Shown here in pieces: positions 17,692 through 25,764 of a stretch of DNA of 64,000 nt. The position numbers were made by a program, and so were the translations under genes. The first letter of the stretch is position 1, and each line of letters opens with the position of its first letter. Origin of the DNA: Acidobacteriota bacterium (lineage in GTDB: Bacteria > Acidobacteriota > Thermoanaerobaculia > Multivoradales > Multivoraceae); assembly GCA_028875725.1 (NCBI GenBank), contig JAPPCR010000006.1, forward strand, positions 1,371,786 through 1,435,785, written 5' to 3'. A model generated the notes under the pieces. The model ran no database searches, was not told the origin of the DNA, and saw nothing but the letters and a program-made list of their open reading frames with translations.

Positions 17692-18216
17692 GTGGCCACC
17701 GACCTTTCCTACAGCGACGCCCTGATCGCCGGCATCCTCCGCCGGGTGAGCACGATCGCGATGGTGGGCGCCTCGCCGAACTGGAAGCGTCCCTCGAACT
17801 TCGCGATGAAGTACTTGCAGGAGAAGGGCTTCCGGGTGATCCCGGTGAATCCGCGGGCGGCGGCTGGAGGGGTTTCGATCCTGGGCGAGAAGGCCTGCTC
17901 CTCCCTCGCGGACGTGCCTGCCCCGGTCGAGATGGTCGACGTTTTCCGGGCATCCGAGGCCGCGCTCGAGATAACGCGCGAAGCAATCCGGCTGCGGGAG
18001 GAGAAACGGATCGAGGTGGTCTGGATGCAGCTCGGCGTGCGCAACGACGAGGCCGCGGCCGAGGCGGAAGCCGCAGGGCTCACCGTGATCATGAACCGCT
18101 GCCCGAAGATCGAGTACGGCCGTTTGTGGGGCGAGCTGGGCTGGGGCGGGTTCGACAGCCGCGTGATCAGCAGCCGCTGGCCACGTCCGGCGAACGGCGG
18201 CGGACGCGCGGGGTGA
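17692..18216 (+). CDS. CoA-binding domain protein (YccU-like)
   Basis: 174 residues, a lone Rossmann CoA-binding domain (CoA_binding_2 type). Motifs: TIAMVGASPNWKRPSN, GFRVIPVNPR, VDVFRASEAALEITREAI and VVWMQLGVRNDEAA, ending with MNRCPKIEYGRL. The conserved RCPKIE text is diagnostic for this family, whose biochemical role is poorly defined. I chose GTG at 17692 because the homologous part begins just after it. TAACAT at 17679-17684 lies seven bases upstream. Confidence 0.82.
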   Translation: MATDLSYSDALIAGILRRVSTIAMVGASPNWKRPSNFAMKYLQEKGFRVIPVNPRAAAGGVSILGEKACSSLADVPAPVEMVDVFRASEAALEITREAIRLREEKRIEVVWMQLGVRNDEAAAEAEAAGLTVIMNRCPKIEYGRLWGELGWGGFDSRVISSRWPRPANGGGRAG

Positions 18217-18242
18217 CGAGCGGGCGCGGGGCGGCGTACACT
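18213..18242 (+). promoter_or_regulatory. candidate promoter of metY
   Basis: GTGACG at 18213-18218 (-35-like) is separated by 18 bases from TACACT at 18237-18242 (-10-like). The ATG follows the -10 box by eight bases, so the transcript would begin at or next to the start codon. The -35 overlaps the stop of the preceding CoA-binding gene. Confidence 0.4.
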
Positions 18243-18250
18243 CCGCCGTC

Positions 18251-19567
18251 ATGAGCGAAGACGAGACCCAGACCCCAGAGCACGGCCCCGGCCCCGACTG
18301 GGGATTCGAGACCCGAATGATCCATGCGGGCGCCGGCCCGGATCCAACTTCGGGGGCACGCCAGACCCCGATTCACCAGACCTCGGCCTATGCATTCCAC
18401 GACGCGGACCATGCGGCGTCGCTGTTCAACCTACAGACCTTCGGCTTCATCTACTCCCGTCTCGGCAATCCGACCGTCGCCACGCTGGAAGAACGCATCG
18501 CCAGCCTGGAGGGCGGCCGCGGCGCGACCTGCGCCGCCTCGGGACACGCCGCCCAGGTCCTGGCCTTCTTCCCGCTGATCGAGGCCGGCGAACGGTTCGC
18601 GGCATCGACCCGGCTCTACGGCGGTTCGGTCACGCAGTTCAGCCGGACGTTCCCGAAGTTCGACTGGCGCTGCGACTTCGTCGACACGGAGGACCTGTCC
18701 GCGGTCGAGGCGGTCCTGGCCAAGGGCGCCAAGGCTCTGTTCGTGGAGAGCCTGGCGAACCCGGGCGGCGTGGTCACCGACCTGGAGGCCCTGGCCGGCC
18801 TGACCCGAGCCGCGGGCGCCCTGCTGATCGTCGACAACACGCTCGCAACCCCTTGGCTCTGCAGGCCCTTCGAGTGGGGCGCCGATCTGATCGTCCACTC
18901 GGCGACGAAGTTCCTCTCCGGCAACGGCACGGTGATCGGCGGCGCCGTGGTGGACAGCGGTCGGTTCGACTGGTCGGCGTCGGGACGTTTTCCGGGCCTC
19001 TCGGAGCCGGAGCCGGCCTATCACGGCCTGAAGTTCAGCGAGACGTTCGGCGACCTCGCCTTCACGGTCCATTCGCACGCGGTCGGCCTCCGAGACCTTG
19101 GCGCTTCCATGGCGCCGATGAACGCCTTTCTCACGTTGCTAGGCACGGAGACGCTCGCCCTGCGCATGGAACGCCACTGCCGGAACGCCCAGGCGGTCGC
19201 CGAGTGGCTGACGGAGCATCCGAAGGTCGAGTGGGTGTCTCATGCCGGCCTGCCGACCAGTCCGTACCGCGAGCTGGCGGAGAAGTACCTGCCGAACGGA
19301 GCGGGCGCCGTGTTCACCTTCGGCGTGCGGGGCGGCTACGAGGCGGGCGTCAATGTCGTCGAGAAATGCGAGCTGTTCTCGCACCTGGCGAACATCGGCG
19401 ATGCCCGTTCGTTGATCATCCATCCGGCGTCGACGACGCATCGGCAACTCACGGATGAACAGCGCGCGGCCGCCGGCGCCGGTCCGGAGGTCGTGCGGCT
19501 CTCGATCGGTCTGGAGACGGTGGACGACCTCGTCCGGGATCTGGACCACGCCCTGGCCGCGGCGTAG
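18251..19567 (+). CDS. metY: O-acetylhomoserine sulfhydrylase (MetY type)
   Basis: PLP enzyme making homocysteine from O-acetylhomoserine and sulfide, 438 residues, the length typical of MetY rather than the shorter MetB/MetC. It begins GFETRMIHAGAGPDPTSGARQTPIHQTSAY. The PLP lysine is Lys220 in VHSATKFLSGNGTVIGG. The end HRQLTDEQRAAAGAG with VRLSIGLE is also typical. It starts the sulfur cluster whose later genes produce sulfide. Exact substrate (acetyl versus succinyl homoserine) is inferred from family only. Confidence 0.9.
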   Translation: MSEDETQTPEHGPGPDWGFETRMIHAGAGPDPTSGARQTPIHQTSAYAFHDADHAASLFNLQTFGFIYSRLGNPTVATLEERIASLEGGRGATCAASGHAAQVLAFFPLIEAGERFAASTRLYGGSVTQFSRTFPKFDWRCDFVDTEDLSAVEAVLAKGAKALFVESLANPGGVVTDLEALAGLTRAAGALLIVDNTLATPWLCRPFEWGADLIVHSATKFLSGNGTVIGGAVVDSGRFDWSASGRFPGLSEPEPAYHGLKFSETFGDLAFTVHSHAVGLRDLGASMAPMNAFLTLLGTETLALRMERHCRNAQAVAEWLTEHPKVEWVSHAGLPTSPYRELAEKYLPNGAGAVFTFGVRGGYEAGVNVVEKCELFSHLANIGDARSLIIHPASTTHRQLTDEQRAAAGAGPEVVRLSIGLETVDDLVRDLDHALAAA

Positions 19568-19588
19568 GGCCGTCCGGATCGCCTCCCC

Positions 19589-20746
19589 GTGCTCTCCTGC
19601 CAGCGCTACCGCTTCCAGTTACCGCCTCACCTTCACTACCTGAACTGCGCCTATATGGCGCCGCTCGCTCGCGAGGTCGAGGAGGCGGGCCTGCGGGGAA
19701 TGACGCGCCGGCGGGACCCGTCCAAGATCGCGGCGGAGGATTTCTTCGTCGAGACGGATGCACTGCGGGAGCGGTTCGCACGGTTGATCGGGAGCTCCGA
19801 TCCGCAGCGGGTGGCGATCATCCCGGCGGTGTCCTACGGCATCGCTACGGCCGCCCGTAATGTGCCGGTCGAGAGTGGCCAGAACATCGTCATCCTCGGC
19901 GACCAGTTTCCGAGCAACGTCTACGTCTGGATGCGGAAGGCGCGGGAGAACGGCGCGGAGCTCCGGGTCGTCGAACGATCCGCCAGGGGCAGACCCAGCC
20001 CGGGCGCATCGTGGAACCGTCGATTGCTCCGGGCGGTCGACCGGAAGACCGCGGTGGTGGCAACGCCGGTCGTCCACTGGGCGGACGGCACCCGCTTCGA
20101 CGTCACGGCGATCGGGCGGCGCGCCCGCGCGGTGGGAGCCGCCTTCGTGATCGACGGCACGCAGTCGATCGGGTCGCTGCCGTTCGACGTGGAGAAGGTG
20201 GCGCCCGACGCGCTCGTCGTCGCCGCCTACAAGACCCTGTTCGGCCCGTATCAGAGCGGCCTGGCCTGGTTCGGCGAGCGCTTCGACGAGGGAGTGCCAC
20301 TGGAGGAGCCGTGGGCGGCGCGTGAGGGCAGCGACCGCTTCGTCGCGGGCCGGATCGAGTACGTCGAGTCCTACCGGCCGGGCGCCCTGCGCTACGACGT
20401 CGGTGAGCGGAGCAACCAGATTCAGGTGCCGATGCTGAACGCCGCGCTCGACATGGTGCTCGAGTGGGAGCCGCAACGTGTTCAGGAGTACTGCGAGAGC
20501 CTGCTCGAACCGTACGAGGATGTCTTCCGCGAGGCGGGTTTCGAACTGGAGGACCGAGCCTGGCGCGCCGCCCACCTTTTTGGTCTCCGCAGCGTTCGGG
20601 GCCTCGACGCCGAGAAGACGGCGGCGACGCTGCGGCGTGCCGGCATCTTCGTCTCCGTTCGGGGCGAGGCGATCCGCGTGGCGCCGCAGGTCTACAACGA
20701 CCGCGCGGACCTGGACGCGTTGGCGACGACGCTGCGGTCCCTCTGA
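19589..20746 (+). CDS. class V aminotransferase (cysteine desulfurase / selenocysteine lyase fold)
   Basis: PLP-dependent fold-type I protein, 385 residues, GTG start 21 bases after metY. The segment YLNCAYMAPLAREVEEAGLRG is typical of the class V N-terminus. Asp in VIDGTQSIGSLPFD stacks on PLP, and Lys215 in AAYKTLFGPYQSG forms the Schiff base. No cysteine of the IscS/SufS active loop is obvious, so desulfurase activity is only one option; kynureninase-like or isopenicillin-N-epimerase-like enzymes share this pattern. Its place between metY and cysH suggests a sulfur role. Confidence 0.8.
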   Translation: MLSCQRYRFQLPPHLHYLNCAYMAPLAREVEEAGLRGMTRRRDPSKIAAEDFFVETDALRERFARLIGSSDPQRVAIIPAVSYGIATAARNVPVESGQNIVILGDQFPSNVYVWMRKARENGAELRVVERSARGRPSPGASWNRRLLRAVDRKTAVVATPVVHWADGTRFDVTAIGRRARAVGAAFVIDGTQSIGSLPFDVEKVAPDALVVAAYKTLFGPYQSGLAWFGERFDEGVPLEEPWAAREGSDRFVAGRIEYVESYRPGALRYDVGERSNQIQVPMLNAALDMVLEWEPQRVQEYCESLLEPYEDVFREAGFELEDRAWRAAHLFGLRSVRGLDAEKTAATLRRAGIFVSVRGEAIRVAPQVYNDRADLDALATTLRSL

Positions 20747-20752
20747 CCTCAG

Positions 20753-20799
20753 GTCTCATTGCAACCCTGAGACATTTGTGATCGTATTTGTCACAAATG
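20753..20799. promoter_or_regulatory. nested inverted repeats before cysH (candidate operator)
   Basis: GTCTCA (20753-20758) pairs with TGAGAC (20768-20773). Next to it, CATTTGTGA (20773-20781) pairs exactly with TCACAAATG (20791-20799), whose last three bases are the cysH ATG. The stretch is clearly AT-richer than its surroundings. The second repeat also contains the direct repeat ATTTGT. A DNA-binding repressor or activator of sulfate assimilation could bind here, or the RNA could form a hairpin that hides the start codon. Confidence 0.55.
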
Positions 20800-21603
20800 A
20801 GCGTGCAGACGAGCCAGGACGGCGTGATCCGGGATGGTCAGGCCGGCGCCGTTCTGGAGTTCCCGGGCCCCGCTGCCGACGGCGATCTTTGCGTCCTCGG
20901 CTGGGCGATGGAGTTGGAGCTCGCGACACCCGAGCAGGTGCTGCGCTGGGCCCACGGCCGCTGGGGAAGGGAACTGACCCTGGCGACCTCCTTCCAGGCG
21001 GAAGGCATGGTGCTCCTCCACATGTGTCACCAGCTCGGTCTGCCGGTCCGGATCGTGACGCTCGACACGGGCCGCCTCCCGGAGGAGACCTTCCGGCACA
21101 TCGAACACGTCCGGCTGCACTACGGCATGGACGTGGAGATCCTGGCGCCGCGAGCGTCGGAGGTCGCGCGTCTCGTCAAGCGAGACGGGCCGAATCTCTT
21201 CTACGCCTCGGTGGACGGACGGCAGCGCTGTTGCAAGGTGCGCAAGGTCGAGCCGATGCGGCGGGCGCTGGCTCGCACGCCGGCCTGGTTGAGCGGACTG
21301 CGCCGCGACCAGACCCCGACTCGTGATGTTCTGAACAAGGTGGAGGTCGATCGGGTGACCCGGACCAGGGGGCGGCTGGTGAAGGTCTGTCCGTTGCTCG
21401 ACTGGACCGAGGACCAGGTCTGGACCTACATCCACGAGGAGGGGGTGCCGTACCACCCGCTCTACGACCGGGGCTACCGGACGATCGGCTGCGCGCCATG
21501 TACCCGTCCATCGCGACCCGGTGAAGGCGCCCGCGGCGGCCGCTGGTGGTGGGAGTCCCACACCGGCAAGGAATGCGGTCTCCACGTCCTGCAGCCGCGT
21601 TGA
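20797..21603 (+). CDS. cysH: adenosine 5'-phosphosulfate reductase (4Fe-4S type CysH)
   Basis: Reduces activated sulfate to sulfite, 268 residues. The N-terminal ATP-pyrophosphatase-like fold has LATSFQAEGMVLLHM and VTLDTGRLPEET. The paired cysteines RQRCCKVRKVEP and TIGCAPCTRPS mark the 4Fe-4S enzymes that use APS rather than PAPS. The C-terminal KECGLH holds the catalytic cysteine. The ATG at 20797 is preferred; a TTG three codons upstream is in frame. The stop overlaps the next gene's TTG start. Confidence 0.92.
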   Translation: MSVQTSQDGVIRDGQAGAVLEFPGPAADGDLCVLGWAMELELATPEQVLRWAHGRWGRELTLATSFQAEGMVLLHMCHQLGLPVRIVTLDTGRLPEETFRHIEHVRLHYGMDVEILAPRASEVARLVKRDGPNLFYASVDGRQRCCKVRKVEPMRRALARTPAWLSGLRRDQTPTRDVLNKVEVDRVTRTRGRLVKVCPLLDWTEDQVWTYIHEEGVPYHPLYDRGYRTIGCAPCTRPSRPGEGARGGRWWWESHTGKECGLHVLQPR

Positions 21604-22271
21604 GCGGCGACCCTCGACCGCCCGCCTACTACCCGGTCTACCTCTCGCTCGTCGAGCGCCTGGTCGTCGTCAAGGGCGGCGGTTCGGTGGCGGAACGGAA
21701 GGTCGCCGGCCTGCTGCGCTGCGGAGCGCGGGTGCGTGTCGTCGCCTCCGAGCTCACGCGGGAGCTTGAGGAGCGGGCTCTTGGGGGAGAGATCGAGCAC
21801 GTGGCCCGGCCGTACCGGCCAGGAGATCTCGAAGGTGCGGCACTGGCCCTGGCCGAGCCCGGCGAGCCGGCGTCGGACAGGGCGTTTTTCGCGGAGGCGG
21901 ATCGGCGCGCCATCTTCGCCAACGTCGAGGACGACCTCGAGCATTGCAGCTTCATCATGCCGGCTCTCGTGCGACGCGGCGATCTGGTCGTCGCGATCTC
22001 GACCTCCGGACGCGCCCCGGCGCTGGCGGTGCGCCTTCGGGAGCGGCTGGAGCGGGAGCTGGGTCCCGAGTACGGGGCGCTGCTTGAGCTTGCCGGACGG
22101 CTGCGCGCGCCGGTCGCGAGCACGGTGCCGGAGTTCGAGGAGCGGCGCCGGCGCTGGTACGAACTGGTCGACTCGGAGGTCCTGCACCTGCTCCGCGAGG
22201 GCAGGGCCGCCGAAGCCCGCGAGCGGGCGGAGCAGATCATGGGCGTGTCCGCCGAGGAGCCGGGCGGATGA
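21600..22271 (+). CDS. precorrin-2 dehydrogenase (siroheme synthase N-terminal type)
   Basis: NAD-dependent oxidation of precorrin-2 to sirohydrochlorin, possibly also ferrochelation, 223 residues. Motifs: YYPVYLSL, glycine-rich VVVKGGGSVAERKV, IFANVEDDLEHCSFIMPALVRRGDL and AISTSGRAPALAVRLRERLE, as in Met8p and the CysG N-terminal half. I use TTG at 21600, which overlaps the cysH stop, because the homology begins right after it. Its product siroheme is the cofactor of sulfite reductase, the step after CysH. The reductase itself is not in the window. Confidence 0.88.
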   Translation: MSGDPRPPAYYPVYLSLVERLVVVKGGGSVAERKVAGLLRCGARVRVVASELTRELEERALGGEIEHVARPYRPGDLEGAALALAEPGEPASDRAFFAEADRRAIFANVEDDLEHCSFIMPALVRRGDLVVAISTSGRAPALAVRLRERLERELGPEYGALLELAGRLRAPVASTVPEFEERRRRWYELVDSEVLHLLREGRAAEARERAEQIMGVSAEEPGG

Positions 22272-23011
22272 GCGGCTCGGGACGGGTCACGCTGATCGGC
22301 GCCGGGCCCGGCGACCCGGACCTGATCACGGTCCTGGGCTTGAAGCGGCTGCGTGCTGCCGATGTCGTGCTGCACGACCGGCTTGCGGCCCCGGAGCTCC
22401 TCTCCGAGGCGAAGGCGGACGCCGAGATCGTCGACGTCGGCAAGCGCCCCGGCGACGACGTCCGGGCCCGGCAGCGCCGGATCGAGAAGCTGATGATCGA
22501 ACGGGCGCTCGCCGGCGCTCACGTGGTCCGGCTCAAGGGAGGCGATCCGATTGTCTTCGGCCGCGGCGGCGAGGAGATGGAAGCGTGCGCCGCCGCCGGC
22601 GTGCCGTGCGAGGTCGTCCCCGGCGTGAGCAGCGTCGTGGCCGCACCGGCTGTTGCCGGCATCCCGTTGACGCACCGCGGTGTTTCCCTGGGCTTCGCGG
22701 TCGTCTCGGCCCGGAACGCCGAAGGCGGCGAACCGGACTGGGCCGGTCTGTCGGGCGCGGACACCGTCGTCGTCCTGATGCCGGCGCGCCGCCTGGAGCG
22801 CATCGGCCGCGGCCTGATCGCCGCCGGACGCCGTCCTGCCACGCCGGTGGCGATCGTCGAGCAGGCTACGACGACCGGACAGAGAACGGTGCGCTGCACC
22901 CTTGAGACGTTGGCGGCTGGAGACTTCGTAGGCCGGATCAAGCCTCCCTGCGTGGTCATCGTCGGCGAGGTGGCGGCTCCCGGGTCTCGGTTCCACCGAA
23001 CAGACGGATGA
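22268..23011 (+). CDS. cobA: uroporphyrinogen-III C-methyltransferase
   Basis: SAM-dependent double methylation of uroporphyrinogen III to precorrin-2, 247 residues. The start VTLIGAGPGDPDLITVLGLKRL, the VVRLKGGDPIVFGRGGEE block and VVPGVSSVVAAPAVAGIPLTHRG are signatures of the enzyme. The ATGA overlap with the previous gene couples the two siroheme steps, so the CysG functions are split over two proteins here. Its last 56 bases overlap the 3' end of the convergent dctP gene. Confidence 0.92.
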   Translation: MSGSGRVTLIGAGPGDPDLITVLGLKRLRAADVVLHDRLAAPELLSEAKADAEIVDVGKRPGDDVRARQRRIEKLMIERALAGAHVVRLKGGDPIVFGRGGEEMEACAAAGVPCEVVPGVSSVVAAPAVAGIPLTHRGVSLGFAVVSARNAEGGEPDWAGLSGADTVVVLMPARRLERIGRGLIAAGRRPATPVAIVEQATTTGQRTVRCTLETLAAGDFVGRIKPPCVVIVGEVAAPGSRFHRTDG

Positions 23012-23975
23012 CCTCGCCAACCGTCATGTCGCCCACCTGGCGGGCGAGGCCTGCTTCACGCGCGGAGGCGATGGCCCGCTCGAACCGGCGCTTCTCGCTT
23101 TCCGGCAGATCGATGATCTCGACGCCGGCCTCCTCAGCCAGGCGCATCCCCTCGGCACCGGCGCGCTCGTACGCGACGGCTCCGGCCATGGACAGGGAGA
23201 CATCCGCGGCTTCGTCGACCCAACCCTGTGCCTCGGGAGAAAGGCCGTCGTACACCCCCTGGTTCATCAGCAGAACGAACGGCAGCCCGGACGCGGGGAG
23301 CCAGGTGGTCAGGTAGCCAGCCGGCTCGTGAAGCTGGAAGGTGACGATCCCCGAGGGGGAAATGGCGACGCCGTCGATGACTCCGGTCGCCAGGCTCTGG
23401 TGGACGACCGTACCGGGCTGCATGACGGCGCTGGCGCCAAGCGCTTCGATGAACGGGATGGCGCTCCGCGTCGAAACCCGGATCTTGAGCCCGCGCATGT
23501 CTTCGAGCCTCCGTACCGGGGCATTGCGGGTGAGCAGGACCGGGGCGGCGTTGGACCAGAGCCCCAGAACCCGGGCCTGGTACTCCGGCTCCAGAACCGA
23601 CCGGGCGCGTAGCATGGCCTCGGTGCAGTCCCTCGTCGTCTTGCAGATGCCTGGATAGGCGATCAGGTCGGTCTTCGGAAAGACGTCGGCAGTGTAGGCG
23701 GGGATGGCGAGGGCGATATCGGCCACGCCGCCAAGCAGAATCGAGTACTGCGCCGGCGCCGACGAGTTGAGAGCGCCGGCGGGGAACTGCCTGACGGTCA
23801 GCTTGTTCCCCGAGAGTTCTTCGAGTTCTTGCGAGAACGGCGTGAACACGGCTTCGTTTAATGGGTGATCCGCTGCCAGAAAGTGCGCCAGCGACAGTTC
23901 CCGGGTGTCGGAGGCCGGCCGGCAGGCGCAGGCGAGCACCAGTCCGAGGGCGAGGATCCGGCCGAGCTTCGACAT
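22956..23975 (-). CDS. dctP: TRAP transporter solute-binding lipoprotein DctP
   Basis: Periplasmic substrate-binding component, 339 residues. The ATG at 23975 gives a lipoprotein signal (MSKLGRILALGLVLACAC), so it is probably membrane-tethered. Family text includes LSLAHFLAADHPLNEAVF, LTVRQFPAGALNSS and the conserved arginine region LKIRVSTRSAIPFIEALGA. Substrate is unknown, probably a carboxylate. It starts one base after the NCS2 permease stop and is the last gene of the dctQ-dctM-permease-dctP operon. Confidence 0.88.
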   Translation of the reverse strand: MSKLGRILALGLVLACACRPASDTRELSLAHFLAADHPLNEAVFTPFSQELEELSGNKLTVRQFPAGALNSSAPAQYSILLGGVADIALAIPAYTADVFPKTDLIAYPGICKTTRDCTEAMLRARSVLEPEYQARVLGLWSNAAPVLLTRNAPVRRLEDMRGLKIRVSTRSAIPFIEALGASAVMQPGTVVHQSLATGVIDGVAISPSGIVTFQLHEPAGYLTTWLPASGLPFVLLMNQGVYDGLSPEAQGWVDEAADVSLSMAGAVAYERAGAEGMRLAEEAGVEIIDLPESEKRRFERAIASAREAGLARQVGDMTVGEVIRLFGGTETREPPPRRR

Positions 23976-23976
23976 C

Positions 23977-25764
23977 TCAGGATCCACGCCGGGCGGTGGC
24001 GGCAACGCGGAGAGTCAGGATGTCCGTGTCGTGGAACTGCTGGTGTCGAACCGAGGACGCGAGGTGTCTGAGCAGTCGAAGGGAGACCTCCTGCTCGACC
24101 CGGGCCGCCCTGGTCTGTTCGTCCAGGGACGTCAGGCGGTCCTGGAGATTGAGTTCGTCGGCGCTTGCCGCGCCGACCTTGAACTCCAGCACGGCCTCTC
24201 CGTCCTCTTCGCGGGCCAGGAGAAGCAGTTCGGGTCTTCCGCCGTCGGGGCCGTCCTCCGCCCCTTCGTTCTCCACGCGCGACTGCAGAAGCGTGAGCAG
24301 CGTCTCTTCGGTCGCGGCTTCGAGTCTCTCGACGACGGCCTCCAGGCCGTTGCGGGCGGCGAACGCCTGAATGAACTCCCTGATCCGCGGCAGTTCAGCG
24401 GTGTCGAGCTTGCCCCTGAGCTGGCTCTTCCGCCGTATCGTCAGCGCCGCGAGTAGGAGCGCCAGCAGGCCTCCCGTCGTCAGCCCGCTGCTCAAGAGGC
24501 CACCCGCGAACTCGGCGAAGTAGTCGGGGAAGATCATGTCGAACTCGAACGCGACACCCGTCCAGAACGAGACGGCCGCGATCAGGCCGTTGCGAGGGTT
24601 CGACCCCATGCTGGTGGCGACTTCACGCACGCCGACCGTGAACAGCGTCGCCATGACCACGGCAACGGAAGCGGCGACGACCGCGGCGGGGATCGCAAGA
24701 ATGAGAGCGAGCGCCTTCGGGAGGAAGGCCAGGACGACGAAGACCAACCCGGCCGCGACCGCAACCCTCCGCGCCGCGACGCCGGTGATCTCCACCGCGG
24801 ACACGGTGCCCGCGTTCAGGGTATTGGGGATCGTGCCCGCCAGCCCCGCCAGCAGGCTCCCGGCGCCTTCCGCGGCCACAGCCCGCTGCACGGCCCGAAA
24901 GTCGACCGCGCGGGCCCGGCGCCACGCCACGCGCTGGGCGGCGACCGCGACGGCGACCGATTTGGTCGAGCCGACCAGCGTCACGAACAGGAACGCGGGA
25001 AGGAGGGCCCAAAAGGCGGCGCCGAAATCGAGGTCCAGTCCGTGCGGCCGGCCGCGGGGAATGCCGATCCAGGCGGCATCGGCCACGCGTCCGGCGTCGT
25101 AGATTCCGAGAAACGCGCCGGTCAGGGCGCCGGTGACGATACCGGCCGCGGGGGCCCAGAGGCGCGCGGCCCCCTTCCCCTTGAGAGCGATCCCCAGGAA
25201 GGTGCAGATCATGACGCCGGCGCTCAGCGGCCCGGCGTACGCGGGGGCTCCGGGCGGCAGCTCGTTCAGCATGCGAAAGAGAATCGGCATCACGCTGACG
25301 GGAAGGAGCATGACGACCGTCCCCGTGACGACCGGCGTAAGAACCCGGTGCAGCAGGGCGAGCCGCGCCGAAAGGACGATCTGAGCGAGGGCCGAGACAA
25401 CGACCAGGGTTGCCAGCAGCCCCGGTCCGCCCTGGATCAGGGCCTCCGCGCAGACGGCGACGAAGATCGCCGAGCTGACGTGCGGCAGGGCGTAGCCTGC
25501 CCCAAACCGTCTCACCCTCAGAGCCTGGATGATCGTGGCGGCGCCGCATGCCAGGACGGAGGCGAATACCGCCCAGAGCACCAGATCCTCGGCGCCGCCG
25601 GCACGAAAAGCGATCGTCGGCAGGAGCACCATCCCGTTCAGGCCGAGGGCGGCGAGCTGCAGGCCGAGCCCCAGTGCGAGCGGCCGGGGAATCCGGTCGT
25701 CGACTTCGTAGAGCAGTGCCTCGTCGGAGCTAGACCGCGAGCCTTTCGCCTGGTTTGCGTTCAT
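23977..25764 (-). CDS. NCS2-type nucleobase permease with C-terminal regulatory-like domain
   Basis: 595 residues. Residues about 25-430 form a multi-spanning permease of the xanthine/uracil (NCS2) family: LALGLGLQLAALGLNGMVLLPT opens TM1, and GYALPHVSS and TIPNTLNAGTVSAVEITGVAARR match its binding-site regions. Residues about 435-595 form a soluble tail (LRGKLDTAELPRIREFI, RLEAATEETLLTLLQS, EVSLRLLRHLASSV). Its layout resembles an anti-sigma/histidine-kinase-type ATPase fold, though that assignment is weak. The start overlaps the dctM stop (ATGA), and dctP follows one base after, so it is embedded in a TRAP operon. Confidence 0.75.
   Translation of the reverse strand: MNANQAKGSRSSSDEALLYEVDDRIPRPLALGLGLQLAALGLNGMVLLPTIAFRAGGAEDLVLWAVFASVLACGAATIIQALRVRRFGAGYALPHVSSAIFVAVCAEALIQGGPGLLATLVVVSALAQIVLSARLALLHRVLTPVVTGTVVMLLPVSVMPILFRMLNELPPGAPAYAGPLSAGVMICTFLGIALKGKGAARLWAPAAGIVTGALTGAFLGIYDAGRVADAAWIGIPRGRPHGLDLDFGAAFWALLPAFLFVTLVGSTKSVAVAVAAQRVAWRRARAVDFRAVQRAVAAEGAGSLLAGLAGTIPNTLNAGTVSAVEITGVAARRVAVAAGLVFVVLAFLPKALALILAIPAAVVAASVAVVMATLFTVGVREVATSMGSNPRNGLIAAVSFWTGVAFEFDMIFPDYFAEFAGGLLSSGLTTGGLLALLLAALTIRRKSQLRGKLDTAELPRIREFIQAFAARNGLEAVVERLEAATEETLLTLLQSRVENEGAEDGPDGGRPELLLLAREEDGEAVLEFKVGAASADELNLQDRLTSLDEQTRAARVEQEVSLRLLRHLASSVRHQQFHDTDILTLRVAATARRGS

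Noticed and set aside
20773..20799. CRP/FNR site before cysH
   Set aside because: TGTGA and TCACA are present but separated by nine bases instead of the required six, so a standard CRP-type site does not fit.
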